DNA of 64,000 bases from DAOTVD01 sp034437075. Lineage in GTDB: Bacteria > Chloroflexota > Anaerolineae > Aggregatilineales > J027. Below are positions 34,104-43,818 of the stretch, piece by piece (within the stretch, counting starts at the first letter, position 1; each line of letters begins with the position of its first letter). Below the pieces are notes generated by a model. It was not told where the DNA came from. It saw only the letters and a program-made list of their open reading frames with translations, and ran no database searches. Position numbers and translations under genes: made by a program. The stretch is taken from the NCBI GenBank assembly GCA_034437075.1, contig DAOTVD010000266.1, positions 12,242 to 76,241 on the forward strand, in the 5' to 3' direction.

Positions 34104-34967
34104 ATGTTCACCCACCAGCGCATCTCTACCAATGGCGTTACCCTATCTGTGGTACAGGCGGGGCCGCCCGATGGCGAATTGGTCATTCTACTACATGGTT
34201 TTCCTGGCTTCTGGTATTGCTGGCGCTCGCAAATCCGCCACCTGGCCGAGCAAGGTTATCGCGTATGGGCGCCCGACCAACGCGGCTATGTACTCAGTGA
34301 TAAGCCGCATGAACTGACAGCGTATGGGCTGGATACACTGGCGGATGACATCATCGGCTTGCTGGATGCCGCCCCATCTGACCGCTGCATCCTGATGGGG
34401 CATGATTGGGGTGGGGCCGTGGCCTGGTGGGTCGCGCTGAAATACCCTGACCGGCTGAACAAGCTGATCATTGTCAATTCACCGCATCCGCGCGCTTTTG
34501 CGGCAGCCATAAAACAGAAAGCGCAACGCCGCAAGAGCGCGTATATGTCCCTGTTTCGCGTGCATCCGCTGGCGGAGTGGGTGCTCGGCGCGGGGAATTT
34601 CACCGCGCTGGCCTGGGCATTGCGCCACACCAGCAAACCAGGGACATTCTCCGCGAGCGACATCCGTGCTTATAAGGCTGCCTGGGCACATCCGGGGGCG
34701 TTGCGCGGCATGTTGAACTGGTATCGTGCGATGTTTGCCGTGCGCAATCAGCGAGTCAAACGCTGGCCCGTCCAGACGCCGACGCTTATCATCTGGGGGC
34801 GCGCTGACCCGGTATTCTTGCCCGAGCTCGCCGCTATGAGCCTGGAATATTGCCCAGCGGGGGAATTGCTGACGCTGGATGACGCGCGTCATTGGCCGAT
34901 GTTGGCCTATCCAGAGCGGGTGAACCAGGCGCTAGATGACTTCTTGCGGCGCGCAGAATTGCCGTAA
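34104..34967 (+). CDS. Alpha/beta hydrolase, epoxide hydrolase/haloalkane dehalogenase-like
   Basis: 287 residues with the epoxide-hydrolase branch of the alpha/beta hydrolase fold. HGFPGFWYCWR forms the oxyanion region (near 32), and GHDWGGAVAW (near 99) has aspartate as the nucleophile rather than serine. A late acid appears in WGRADPVF and a final His in DDARHWPM. Asp-nucleophile enzymes hydrolyse epoxides or carbon-halogen bonds; the substrate is not predictable here. It begins 3 bp after the aminopeptidase stop. Confidence 0.88.
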   Translation: MFTHQRISTNGVTLSVVQAGPPDGELVILLHGFPGFWYCWRSQIRHLAEQGYRVWAPDQRGYVLSDKPHELTAYGLDTLADDIIGLLDAAPSDRCILMGHDWGGAVAWWVALKYPDRLNKLIIVNSPHPRAFAAAIKQKAQRRKSAYMSLFRVHPLAEWVLGAGNFTALAWALRHTSKPGTFSASDIRAYKAAWAHPGALRGMLNWYRAMFAVRNQRVKRWPVQTPTLIIWGRADPVFLPELAAMSLEYCPAGELLTLDDARHWPMLAYPERVNQALDDFLRRAELP

Positions 34968-35051
34968 CCTGACGCCTACAACACGACTCGGCTACCATGC
35001 ATGGCTTCAGACGGAGCGCACCGTTATACTGTGCTCGAATCGTCATAGCTT

Positions 35052-37094
35052 GTGGAGTTGTTCATTTTGCGTGTGTTTCATCAATTGTGGCCCTGGTGGG
35101 CAATCGTTATGCTGATGTTCGTCAGTTTGGCCATGCTGCCTGGCCTAACGCCCAGCGATGCCGCCCCTGCCCCCGAACTGGCGCTCAATCGCGTATTTAG
35201 CCGGGTGCCTTCTCTAGCCTGGGATACCATTGGGTATGCCGATTACCAGAGAACCATGGAAAAACTCGGCACAGTCTGGCCCCCAGAGCAAGGCGCGAGT
35301 CTTTCGCCAACCCAGGCCACAGGCTGGCAAAGTGCCTGGAAACCACCATTGTTAGCGCAGGATGTCACCCAGCTTGGGTTTTCGCCTTATACCCTGCACT
35401 ATGCGATTGAGGCGCGCCACCGCACAACCTTTGCCTTATGGCTCGAAGGGCGCTTTGATGTCGGCAGCATAGCGGCTGCCCTGGACGACCAAGGGTATCG
35501 GCGCGTCGATACCCTGGCCGTGGAAACCTACCAAGCCCCCGAGGATAGCATCTGGCACCAGGCAGCAGGGTATATCGCCCTACCCGATGGACAAACCCTG
35601 CTGATAAGCAACCGCGAGGAAACCTTGCGCGCCATGCTGGGATTATACGACGGGGTGTTTCCGCCTTTTGTCGAAGATAATCGCCTTTTGCAACGCCTAG
35701 AAGAAATTACCCCTCACCCGCTAAGTGGCATCATTCGGTTCGACCAAAACACGACAGCTTGCGCGTTAGTATCCAGCCGTTTGGCCCTGCATGGGGTGTA
35801 TTATGATGCCGAACGCGCAACCTGGCAGTATCTACTAAACGTCGGTTACGACAATGACGCGCCGCGCGATCAGATTGGCACCTTGGCGGATGGTCTCGAA
35901 TATTCCGTGCACCCCACACAACCCGCTTTTCAGGGGGTGTTGGGCCAATACACCACCGTTTTGGCCGAGAATTTATATGAAAACCCTGGCGGGATCGATA
36001 TTATGCAGTTTCGGTTGCGCTTGCGCGATACCCCCGGCATCCAACAGTTGCCCATATTCCTGGGGCAGCAGCGCGATACATGCCAACTCTTTCGCGCACC
36101 GCCTGCTGCGGCTACTCCCCTGGCCCTGGCCTATCTGCCGGACCTCTCTGCCAATCGCTTGGATGTATTGCTGCGTTTTGGAAACGTAGAACAAGCGCTG
36201 TACAATGCTGGGCTCTCCGCTCCGTTGCGCGAGGCCGACCAGCGCCTGAACAATTTGCAACAAACCTCTCTGAATAGTACCTGGCGCACAGTGCTGGCCT
36301 ATGAAACTGCATTTGGCGAGTGGTTCGGGTTTTCGCCGCAGAATATCGAGCAAAGCGTTGAACTCACCCTCGATACGGACGATTATGTCCGTATTTTGTG
36401 GGGGGCTTTCACCCGCGAACAGATCGAAGATGCGTTGCTCGCGACGGGTTATGTGCCGATTGAGCAATATCAGGGCGCGCGAATTTTTACCTTGCGCGAC
36501 ATCCCAGAAACCGGCGGCGTGATGCTGCGTAGCCTGACGCAAACCGCCGCCGCCCCCGCCCCCGGCATCCTGATTTTTACCAACAATACCACCAACATGC
36601 GCCTGACGGTTGATCTGATCAATGAGAATTTTCGTTCAGCGCTTGTACGTGACCCCGAACTTGTGCTGGTGGCGCAAGCGGTGGGGGATGCCACCCATGC
36701 AGCGGTGCGGCGTTTTGCCAACCGGGTCATGGGGGGGTTGGTGTGCGGCTTACCAGGGTATCGGGTGGATGCGCTGGCCAACGTCTTGCGCCCCAATGGC
36801 TGGCATTTTCTGTATGCTGTGGGCTTCAACACCGCCTTAGAAGCACCCCAGGCCCAACTCGACGCCTTAGCCGCCGCCTTAGAAAGCAGCGATTATCCGT
36901 TGCAGGGGCCCGGCAGCGAAACCTTCGGGCAACTCTCCGAGGTGGTGGCGACACATATCATCACCGAGGGCACCGCCACGGTGTTACTGGTGGATTTGCT
37001 AGTATCGGCAAACGCCCAACGCGCCAGTTCTTTTGCCCAGGATTTACCTACCGCAAACTTGCCGCCCTGCGTCTTGGGCGATATTACCCGATAG
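35052..37094 (+). CDS. Large extracytoplasmic protein of unknown function, N-terminal anchor
   Basis: 680 residues. A hydrophobic N-terminal segment (AIVMLMFVSLAMLPG) acts as signal or anchor, followed by a long extracytoplasmic part rich in short beta-strand and helix pieces. It has no recognised domain, enzymatic motif or lipobox. Two halves look similar in style: DYQRTMEKLG/LWLEGRFDVGSIAAALDDQGYRR and VRILWGAFTREQIEDALLATGYVPIEQYQ. Both describe a value computed by a strand-helix-GY pattern, so an internal repeat is likely. The start is GTG 35052 or TTG 35067. Convergent overlap with the next gene is 11 bp. Confidence 0.65.
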   Translation: MELFILRVFHQLWPWWAIVMLMFVSLAMLPGLTPSDAAPAPELALNRVFSRVPSLAWDTIGYADYQRTMEKLGTVWPPEQGASLSPTQATGWQSAWKPPLLAQDVTQLGFSPYTLHYAIEARHRTTFALWLEGRFDVGSIAAALDDQGYRRVDTLAVETYQAPEDSIWHQAAGYIALPDGQTLLISNREETLRAMLGLYDGVFPPFVEDNRLLQRLEEITPHPLSGIIRFDQNTTACALVSSRLALHGVYYDAERATWQYLLNVGYDNDAPRDQIGTLADGLEYSVHPTQPAFQGVLGQYTTVLAENLYENPGGIDIMQFRLRLRDTPGIQQLPIFLGQQRDTCQLFRAPPAAATPLALAYLPDLSANRLDVLLRFGNVEQALYNAGLSAPLREADQRLNNLQQTSLNSTWRTVLAYETAFGEWFGFSPQNIEQSVELTLDTDDYVRILWGAFTREQIEDALLATGYVPIEQYQGARIFTLRDIPETGGVMLRSLTQTAAAPAPGILIFTNNTTNMRLTVDLINENFRSALVRDPELVLVAQAVGDATHAAVRRFANRVMGGLVCGLPGYRVDALANVLRPNGWHFLYAVGFNTALEAPQAQLDALAAALESSDYPLQGPGSETFGQLSEVVATHIITEGTATVLLVDLLVSANAQRASSFAQDLPTANLPPCVLGDITR

Positions 37095-37869
37095 CGGGGG
37101 GTGCCTGCCGCGTTAGAAACGCCGTCAATCCGTCAATCACGCGCGGGTGATCTTCATCTGCCATGACGTTATGCGCACCCTGGGTTAAGATGATTTTTTC
37201 GACCGTGGCACTATTCACCTCTGCCTGGATGATGTCGGCATGGTGGAGCTTTGCCGTGCGGTCTTGCTGGGCGTATACCAACAAAAGTGGCGTGTTGATC
37301 TGCGGCAAACGGGCCCGCGCAGCTTGGGCCAGCCGATTGACCTCCACAATGCCTGCCAGCGCGGTGCGGTTGTAGGTCACGCGCCCGCGTGGTGGTTCGC
37401 CGCGCGCGCTTTGAGCTACTTTTAGGCGCGCCTCGAAGCCAGTTGGGTCACCGAAATTTAGAAAGCGCACCACGGGCCGCAGCAAATGCACCCGCCAGAT
37501 GGCCGATAGGGTAATCGGGCAGGCCATCACGACCAGCGCCGGGGTCTGAACTTCTGTGGCCAGCATGATAGCGACCATCCCGCCCATCGAATGGCCGATA
37601 ATAACGATTTCATCGCAATGCGCCTTTAGCACATGGTAGCCGTCTAGCGCATCTGCCACCCACTCGGGCCAACGCACATGGCGCAGGTGGGTGAAGTGCA
37701 TGCCATGCCCGGCCAAACGCGGCGCAAATACGGTATAGCCTTGTTTATTCAACGCCTGGCCCACCCAACGATGCATATAAGGCGACCCCGTAAACCCGTG
37801 TATCAGCAAACAGCCGACCCGTCCACCAGGATAGAAAAAAGGTTCGGCGCCGTCCTTATACGCGAACAT
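37084..37869 (-). CDS. Alpha/beta hydrolase (Est30/monoacylglycerol lipase-like esterase)
   Basis: 261 residues. LLIHGFTGSPYMHR (oxyanion region, near 25), the nucleophile elbow GHSMGGMVA with Ser near 98, an acid in LLLVYAQQDRTAK, and the catalytic His in TQGAHNVMADE. The GFTGSP and HSMGG pattern is typical of small carboxylesterases and lysophospholipase-like lipases. ATG 37869 has AAAGG upstream; the frame opens earlier at 37902, but those residues lack family resemblance. Confidence 0.85.
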   Translation of the reverse strand: MFAYKDGAEPFFYPGGRVGCLLIHGFTGSPYMHRWVGQALNKQGYTVFAPRLAGHGMHFTHLRHVRWPEWVADALDGYHVLKAHCDEIVIIGHSMGGMVAIMLATEVQTPALVVMACPITLSAIWRVHLLRPVVRFLNFGDPTGFEARLKVAQSARGEPPRGRVTYNRTALAGIVEVNRLAQAARARLPQINTPLLLVYAQQDRTAKLHHADIIQAEVNSATVEKIILTQGAHNVMADEDHPRVIDGLTAFLTRQAPPAIG

Positions 37870-37941
37870 GAATAGCCTTTCTGCGTTTTGTGTGCTGCAC
37901 ATAACAAATCAAGCGGCCTTCATGAGCCGCTCGATGGTGTG

Positions 37942-38013
37942 TATCCCCACCAGGACTCGAACCTGGGCCTTTGGCTCCGGAGGCCAACGCTCTATCCTCT
38001 GAGCTATGGGGAC
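37942..38013 (-). tRNA. tRNA-Arg (anticodon CCG)
   Basis: The minus strand folds as a cloverleaf. Acceptor GTCCCCA/TGGGGAT has one G-T pair, the D-arm is GCTC/GAGC, and the anticodon stem TTGGC/GCCAA encloses loop CTCCGGA. The T-arm CCAGG/CCTGG has loop TTCGAGT, and the discriminator is A. The CCA end is not encoded. Anticodon CCG reads CGG (Arg). Confidence 0.93.
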
Positions 38014-38111
38014 ATCTACGCTATAGTGTATCATGTGCGCGGATGCGGTCAAGGTCAGGTTAGCCCAGTGGATACCTGATGCTCGCTCTCGCCTACGGAT
38101 GATGCCTAGGG

Positions 38112-40736
38112 CTAGTCTTCTTCAAACCAGGCACCCCGTCGCCGGCCCCGTCGCCCGGCCAGGGTGGGGTCAAAGCGGCGCATGAGCGCCAGGTCAATCT
38201 GCCGGGTGAGTTCTTCGCGCTGTTCGACCACCGCTTGCGGTTCTTCGGCCAAATGCTGGAAGGGCTCGCGGTAGCTCAACCATAAATAAATGTCCATGCA
38301 AGCGATAGACGCTTCGGCTTGTTTGAGGGTCGCGCCTTCGCGGATGTCATTCGGTGGCGGGGGCGGTGCAGGCATCATTTCATCGCGCAAGATGGCGGTA
38401 GCGCATTCGACCCAATATTCCCAGCTTTCTTTGCGGGTGGGGGCGTTGACCAGCGTCAGCGCGCGGTCAATACCCAAATACATCAGGTCTTCGTAGCTCA
38501 GCAAGCGCGCGAGTTCGATCTTCTCATCCATTTCGGTCGAACTGACGATATCGCGCAGTTCATCGGGGATGGCGTTGAGTTGTTGCCAGGTAATCAAGCG
38601 TTGGGCTAGGTCGCCTTCTAGCAATTCGAGTTCGTCCGTACGCGGCGCCAAGCGCGCATACTCCACGGACGGGACTTGCTGGTGCATCAGGTGGCGGATA
38701 TGACGCAGCATTTCGTCATCAACCCCCGTAACCCAGCCCTTGTCCGACAGACCAAAGCGGCCCGCCCGTCCCGCGATTTGCTGGCATTCATTGGCGTCAA
38801 TACGGCGCAATTCGCGCCCATCAAATTTGGTTAACGTGGAGAACACGACATTGTCGGCAGGCAAATTCAGCCCCATACCGACCGCGTCCGTGGCTACGCA
38901 GATGTCGGTTTCGCCATAGGCGAAGCGTTGCGCTTGGCGCAGGCGGACTTCCGGCGGCAACGCACCGTATACAACCGATACACTGCGCCCGCGTTGTTGC
39001 AAAACGTATTTCAGGCGCAGGACATCGCGCCGCGAAAAAGCAATCAGAATCGTCCGATTGGGCAGGTCTTCAATCGGCCAAGCTTCGGGCGCGACCTCTA
39101 ACGGCACCAAGCGCTCATGGTACAAAATCTGGATTTCGATGCCCCGATTCTGAAAAATTTTGCTCAGCAGATTAAGCCCATGCGGGGCGGTAATCACGCG
39201 CATCTGCGGCGCTTGAGAATTGACCAGCGCGCGCGTCCAGGCCCAACCGCGTTGTTCATCGGCCACCATATGCGCTTCGTCTAGCACGACGCAGTTACCA
39301 CTTTCGCCCGCGTTGAACATCTCCACCGTAGCCGCCGTAAACGTGGCACCAGGCACATTAATGCGTTCTTCGCCCGTCAGCAGATTACAGTAAACGCCCA
39401 TTTTATTCAGGCGCTCGAACATCTCGCGCGCGAGCAAGCGCAACGGCGCCAGATACCACCCCGAGCCCGCCGCGGCCAATTCTTGCAGCGCATCGTGCGT
39501 TTTGCCAGAGTTCGTCGGGCCAACATGAATATAAGCGATTTGTTCGACTTCTTCTTCAGCGAGCCATTTCGGAAAGTTCTCGATCATCTGCGCGCGCAAG
39601 GCTTCGCGTTGGGCTTCGCGCTGCTGGCGCCGCCGTTCGCGTGCTTCGCGTTGTTGCTGCTTTTGGGCGTCAATTTCGCGATGGATCTCGATGATTTTAT
39701 CGCTCCACCAGGCTTCTTTGCCCGCGCCGCCCGTCTCTTCGATGATGTCAATGTCGCTCATGGTGGGGTGGTCGCCTGCGGGCCAAAGCACCTTGCGCAC
39801 AGCGCCCCAACGATAGTAGGCGCTGTTTTTACCCCGGTGGCTGCTCTTGCGGCGCGACCGCGACGACGGGCGCACACCGTCATTATGTAGCAAGGTGCGC
39901 AAATAGCTGATCTTGAGCCCGGTGAGGTTGCGAATTTGCCAGATGTTGATTTCGAGCTTGTCTTCCAGGGTTTGGCGCAGGTCTGGGTCATGTTGCAAGT
40001 GATGAACATCCGCCGCGCGCATCCGCTTGGCGCCATCCGGGCAGACACGGCGCGCTAAAATGCCATCCCGTAGGGCGATCCGAAAAACCCGTTCGGATAT
40101 ATCTAGCACGGACTCCGCCTGGCTGCGGCTATATAGCCGAGACAGCGCCACCGAGCGCGCGGTTTCGCCGGGTTGGGCGCCGACGCGCTGTTCGTCTCCG
40201 GCCCATTCGGCAATCTCTAGCCATTCGGCATCATGGCGTTCGGCAGCCACCGTCAACGCATGATCATACACCCTGTCGTATTCTTGGCTGCTCAGGTAAA
40301 ACCATTCGTTATACGGCTCGAACAATTTTAGTTCCAGGGTATGCACGCCGGCTTCTTCCAGAATGTCGTCGCGCAACAATTGCACGCTGAAATAATCGCC
40401 CACTGCCGCTTCTAAATCTTGGCGCACCATGGCCGGGGCGTTTGCATCGGCCAGCGTTTGCCGGATAATCTGCGTGAAGTCGGGCAATTGGGCGACTCCG
40501 CGCCCGTTTTGATGCGCCAGTTGAATCGCATATTCCTTATCCACCCGTTGGGGGTCGTACACCAATTCATTATAGGTGGCGATATCCTCACGACGCCGCG
40601 CCTGGCGAATGGTATCGTTTATATCTTGCCAATGCCGTTGTAAATCACGCCGGTCGATGATGCCTTCCGGCGAATCCTTTATCAATTGCGCGAGTTCATC
40701 AGGTAGTAGGGTGGGCTTTTGTTTTTTCCTCGCCAT
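38112..40736 (-). CDS. Suv3-like SF2 RNA helicase
   Basis: 874 residues. The helicase core starts near residue 415 with YIHVGPTNSGKTHDAL (motif I in the Suv3-type GPTNSGKT form). It continues with VLDEAHMVADEQRGWAW (DEAH motif II) and ends with QIAGRAGRFG (motif VI). The Suv3-like C-terminal segment follows. The N-terminal ~410 residues hold helical and charged regions (RARRREDIA, GGAGKEAWWSDKI, a basic REARERRRQQREAQ stretch) without a clear domain. Mitochondrial Suv3 works with an exonuclease in RNA decay; bacterial forms are less studied. ATG 40736 follows GAGGAC. No nuclease is adjacent. Confidence 0.88.
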   Translation of the reverse strand: MARKKQKPTLLPDELAQLIKDSPEGIIDRRDLQRHWQDINDTIRQARRREDIATYNELVYDPQRVDKEYAIQLAHQNGRGVAQLPDFTQIIRQTLADANAPAMVRQDLEAAVGDYFSVQLLRDDILEEAGVHTLELKLFEPYNEWFYLSSQEYDRVYDHALTVAAERHDAEWLEIAEWAGDEQRVGAQPGETARSVALSRLYSRSQAESVLDISERVFRIALRDGILARRVCPDGAKRMRAADVHHLQHDPDLRQTLEDKLEINIWQIRNLTGLKISYLRTLLHNDGVRPSSRSRRKSSHRGKNSAYYRWGAVRKVLWPAGDHPTMSDIDIIEETGGAGKEAWWSDKIIEIHREIDAQKQQQREARERRRQQREAQREALRAQMIENFPKWLAEEEVEQIAYIHVGPTNSGKTHDALQELAAAGSGWYLAPLRLLAREMFERLNKMGVYCNLLTGEERINVPGATFTAATVEMFNAGESGNCVVLDEAHMVADEQRGWAWTRALVNSQAPQMRVITAPHGLNLLSKIFQNRGIEIQILYHERLVPLEVAPEAWPIEDLPNRTILIAFSRRDVLRLKYVLQQRGRSVSVVYGALPPEVRLRQAQRFAYGETDICVATDAVGMGLNLPADNVVFSTLTKFDGRELRRIDANECQQIAGRAGRFGLSDKGWVTGVDDEMLRHIRHLMHQQVPSVEYARLAPRTDELELLEGDLAQRLITWQQLNAIPDELRDIVSSTEMDEKIELARLLSYEDLMYLGIDRALTLVNAPTRKESWEYWVECATAILRDEMMPAPPPPPNDIREGATLKQAEASIACMDIYLWLSYREPFQHLAEEPQAVVEQREELTRQIDLALMRRFDPTLAGRRGRRRGAWFEED

Positions 40737-40886
40737 GCGTCCTCTTGTTTGTTCGATGTCGCATTTGCTGCGCACACAAATTGTATCTATTGTAACTTAA
40801 CACAAGTTTAAGCGCGTGGGCAGACCGCGTGTTTTGGGCTATGCTCCCCCGTATAAACCCTATTGTTGAGGCAAAGGACCCCGTAT

Positions 40887-42035
40887 ATGCAAGATTTACT
40901 GACGTATTTTCGGGCGCGGCAGGACGATCTCATCGCCGCAACCGAGCGCCTGGTGACCTATGAATCCTTCACGGCGGATAAACCCCGTGTCGATGCCCTC
41001 ATCGCCGTGCTAGAGGCGGATTTACAAGCCTTGGGCGCGCACCTCACGCACCATCCGCGCGAGGAGGTCGGCGATATTTTGCTAGCCGAATGGCAGCGTG
41101 AAGCGCCCGGCGCGCCTATCCTGATGCTAGCCCATGTGGATACGGTCTGGCCACCAGGCACACTGGCGGACGCGGTGCCGCTGCAACGCGACGACCATAA
41201 GCTCCATGGGCCAGGCACAGTGGATATGAAGGCCGGTATCGTCATTGCTATCGAAGCCGTGCACGCCCTGCAAGTCCGCGACGAAATGCCCGCGCGGCCT
41301 ATTCGCCTCTTGCTGACCACAGATGAAGAAACAGGCAGTTTGCATAGCCGCGATCTCATCGTGCAGACCGCGCAAGATTGCTGCCTGAGCTTAGTGTTAG
41401 AAGGCAGCGCAGAAGGCGAAAGCCTGAAGACCTCGCGCAAGGGCAATGCCAAATATTGGGTGACAGCCCAGGGCAAAGCTGCCCATGCGGGCCTGGAGCC
41501 GGAAGCCGGGGTGAATGCTATCATCGAACTCGCGCACCAGGCCATCGCCGTGAATGCGTTAAATGACCTGCGCGCGGGCACCTCCGTCACCGTATCTATT
41601 TTTGAGGGCGGCGGCGTGGCCAATGTCGTCCCGGCGCGTGCAGAACTCTTTGCAGATGTGCGCTATTTTTCTCAGGACGAAGCCGAACGGATTGATGCGG
41701 CGGTACGCGCCCTAGAACCTGCGACATTTGGCGCGACACTAGCTGTCCGGGGCGGCATCGAGCGCCCGCCCATGGAACGCACCGCGCAGACTGTGCGCGC
41801 CATGGCGCAAGCTCAACGGCTTGCGGAGGGGCTTGGCTTGCCCTTGGGCGAAGCGGCGGTGGGCGGCGTCAGCGATGGCAATTACACCGCCCAAGCGGGC
41901 ATCCCGACCCTGGATGGACTCGGCGCGAGCGGCGCCGGCGCACATGCCCTGCACGAGCACATCTTAACTCGCAGTCTGCCGCGCCGGGCGGCGCTGGTGG
42001 CGTCCATTCTGCGCGACTGGGATGAATCGGCTTAG
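40887..42035 (+). CDS. M20-family zinc peptidase (glutamate carboxypeptidase-like)
   Basis: 382 residues of the M20 type. Metal ligands are in MLAHVDTVWPPGT, GPGTVDMKAGIV and TTDEETGS (Glu-Glu pair). The dimerisation-domain feature is SVTVSIFEGGGVANVVPARAEL, and the final metal His is in GASGAGAHALHEHI. The family removes C-terminal glutamate or cleaves acyl-amino acids. AAAGGA precedes ATG 40887. The stop codon TAG (42033-42035) is made by the left end of MITE copy D, so the C-terminus ESA is followed directly by the insertion. Confidence 0.92.
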   Translation: MQDLLTYFRARQDDLIAATERLVTYESFTADKPRVDALIAVLEADLQALGAHLTHHPREEVGDILLAEWQREAPGAPILMLAHVDTVWPPGTLADAVPLQRDDHKLHGPGTVDMKAGIVIAIEAVHALQVRDEMPARPIRLLLTTDEETGSLHSRDLIVQTAQDCCLSLVLEGSAEGESLKTSRKGNAKYWVTAQGKAAHAGLEPEAGVNAIIELAHQAIAVNALNDLRAGTSVTVSIFEGGGVANVVPARAELFADVRYFSQDEAERIDAAVRALEPATFGATLAVRGGIERPPMERTAQTVRAMAQAQRLAEGLGLPLGEAAVGGVSDGNYTAQAGIPTLDGLGASGAGAHALHEHILTRSLPRRAALVASILRDWDESA

Positions 42036-42214
42036 GCTTTTCCAGAAAAATAATTACCCCTCCCCATCCCCCTCCCCGAATTCAGGGAGGGGCTATTATG
42101 CGCACGAGTAAGTTCTCCCCCTGAATTCGGGGGGAGCTAGAGGGGGGTAAAATCAAGACGGTATCCTTTTCGACAAAAGCAAGCGGCATAGTTAAATACT
42201 TGGAAAAGCCTTAA
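42032..42214 (+). repeat. MITE-like repeat, copy D (complete, between convergent genes)
   Basis: Left end TTAGGCTTTTCCAG, right end CTTGGAAAAGCCTTAA, with a ~180 bp interior nearly identical to copies B and C. The left TTA supplies the stop of the upstream peptidase gene and the right TTA supplies the stop of the convergent metallopeptidase gene. Collapsing the element to one TTA restores GCTTAATC, in which TTAA would provide both stops at once. A 3 bp TTA target duplication is therefore inferred. Confidence 0.88.
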
Positions 42215-43743
42215 TCTGCCGTTTCCGCCTCGGTGCGCAGACGCTCCCGCGCGGCGAAGACTTCTGCGCGAGTGGTGATGCCGCGCATGAGCGTGATAAA
42301 GGCGTGCAAGCTGGGCGCCCGCGCGCGGATTTCGTAAATCGCCGCGCCGAGTGGGTCGCCGCCACCGCCTTCGGTTACAATCACCGTGCTGCCATCCGGC
42401 GCGGTTTCGACGGTGGGGTTGGCCTGGTAGCCCACATTAAACGCAAACCAGGCTTGGTTCAGTTTGCGCAGCCCGCTATGGCGCGCCCCAATGGCCATTG
42501 CCTGTTCAGCCGCCTCTACACGACCCAGGCCCAGCAGATAGTCTGCCATCAAACGGGTGTGGCCGATCCAGTCTTCGCGCGTGCGCGGCATTGGCGCGCC
42601 ATCAGGATACGATAGGGGCGCGAGATTCCGCCGGGCCGCGTTCGTCTGCTGGGCGTCTAACACCGTCTGCGCGGCGGCGGCGTAGCCGGAGTGCAGCAGA
42701 AAATCAGCTAGGGCGCGCGTCTGCACACGTTGCGCTTCATAGGCGCGCGTCAGGGGGGATGTATAGGCCCCGTCCACCGCTGCAACTGTGCGCTGGCGCC
42801 CCTCGGCGGCGGCCAACAACGCGCGATAATCCGGGATGGGCTGCAAATAGACCTCGCCACGGGCGAGTGCCTGGGGGTAAAAGCGCTCGATCACCCGATT
42901 GCCGATTTCGTTGCCAAACAGCGTGGCGGTCGTCTCGTTGATGATGCGCGTGTCGGGATGGGTGAAATAATTGATCCCTAGCGGATAAAACACCAGATAA
43001 TGATGCAGCCATTCGTGCGCGGTGACCTCAAAAGCGACCACCGCGCGGTCGGTTTCGCGGATCATGGCGGGCCAGACGCCCACGCCGCCGATGCGCGTGA
43101 TATACACGGCGCGTTCAGGCACAGCCCGCGCGATGGTTTCTTCCAGCGCGACCCGTTCTTCAAAGGTCATCGCTTGCAGAGTCAGCGTAAAATTTTGGCG
43201 AATTTCATCACGCGGCGAGACGATCAGCACATCCGGCACTTGCAGAAAATGCATACTCACGGGCGGTAAGACCTGCCCCAGCAGCGCGAAACCTTCCTCA
43301 GCCAACACGGCGCTCACCTGTGTTTCGATAATTTCTTCGGCCAGCAAACGACTCTCGGCCAGGTCGGCTTCTAGGGCGCGGATGTTAGCATTTAGCTCAT
43401 CGTCGGGCGCGGCGCCGGATTGCAATATCTGGTCGCGCTGGCCTTGGAGCGTCCATAACTGATTTTGGGTCGCGAAATAATCCAGCAGGTAGGCGCGTTG
43501 TGCGCCTTCGGGGATGTATGCGCCATAGCCGAATAGGGTCTGTTGAGCCTTGGCCCACAGCGCTTCGATTTCCCATTCGATGTAGTCAAAGCTCTGGTGG
43601 CGCGTTAGGGCATAGATGCGGCCTCGGGGGCTATCTTCGGGCAAGCCTTCGCCACTGAATAGCCAAGCGATGAGGAAAAACAGCGCCAGCAAGCGGAGGG
43701 CGGTCCATAAGTGGCGCAAAAGTCGTTTGATGCGATGTAGCAT
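42211..43743 (-). CDS. Membrane-anchored HEXXH zinc metallopeptidase (putative)
   Basis: 510 residues. One N-terminal helix (TALRLLALFFLIAWLF) follows a basic start, so the body is extracytoplasmic. HEWLHH at 243-248 fits the zinc-binding HEXXH motif, and Glu270 in INETTATLFGNE, 23 residues after the second His, fits a gluzincin third ligand. A coiled-coil-like stretch lies at about 95-130 (IRALEADLAESRLLAEEIIE). Near the C-terminus are ARRNLAPLSYPD and a final helical region. The family is not recognised; the protease role is inferred from the motif and the anchored location. The stop TAA is contributed by MITE copy D. Confidence 0.75.
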   Translation of the reverse strand: MLHRIKRLLRHLWTALRLLALFFLIAWLFSGEGLPEDSPRGRIYALTRHQSFDYIEWEIEALWAKAQQTLFGYGAYIPEGAQRAYLLDYFATQNQLWTLQGQRDQILQSGAAPDDELNANIRALEADLAESRLLAEEIIETQVSAVLAEEGFALLGQVLPPVSMHFLQVPDVLIVSPRDEIRQNFTLTLQAMTFEERVALEETIARAVPERAVYITRIGGVGVWPAMIRETDRAVVAFEVTAHEWLHHYLVFYPLGINYFTHPDTRIINETTATLFGNEIGNRVIERFYPQALARGEVYLQPIPDYRALLAAAEGRQRTVAAVDGAYTSPLTRAYEAQRVQTRALADFLLHSGYAAAAQTVLDAQQTNAARRNLAPLSYPDGAPMPRTREDWIGHTRLMADYLLGLGRVEAAEQAMAIGARHSGLRKLNQAWFAFNVGYQANPTVETAPDGSTVIVTEGGGGDPLGAAIYEIRARAPSLHAFITLMRGITTRAEVFAARERLRTEAETAD

Positions 43744-43818
43744 ATGATGAGTTTAGCAAAAGCCGGGCGCATCTTTCGATAGGCCCGGCCCATTGGCTAT
43801 ACCGTCGCTATACGACGT

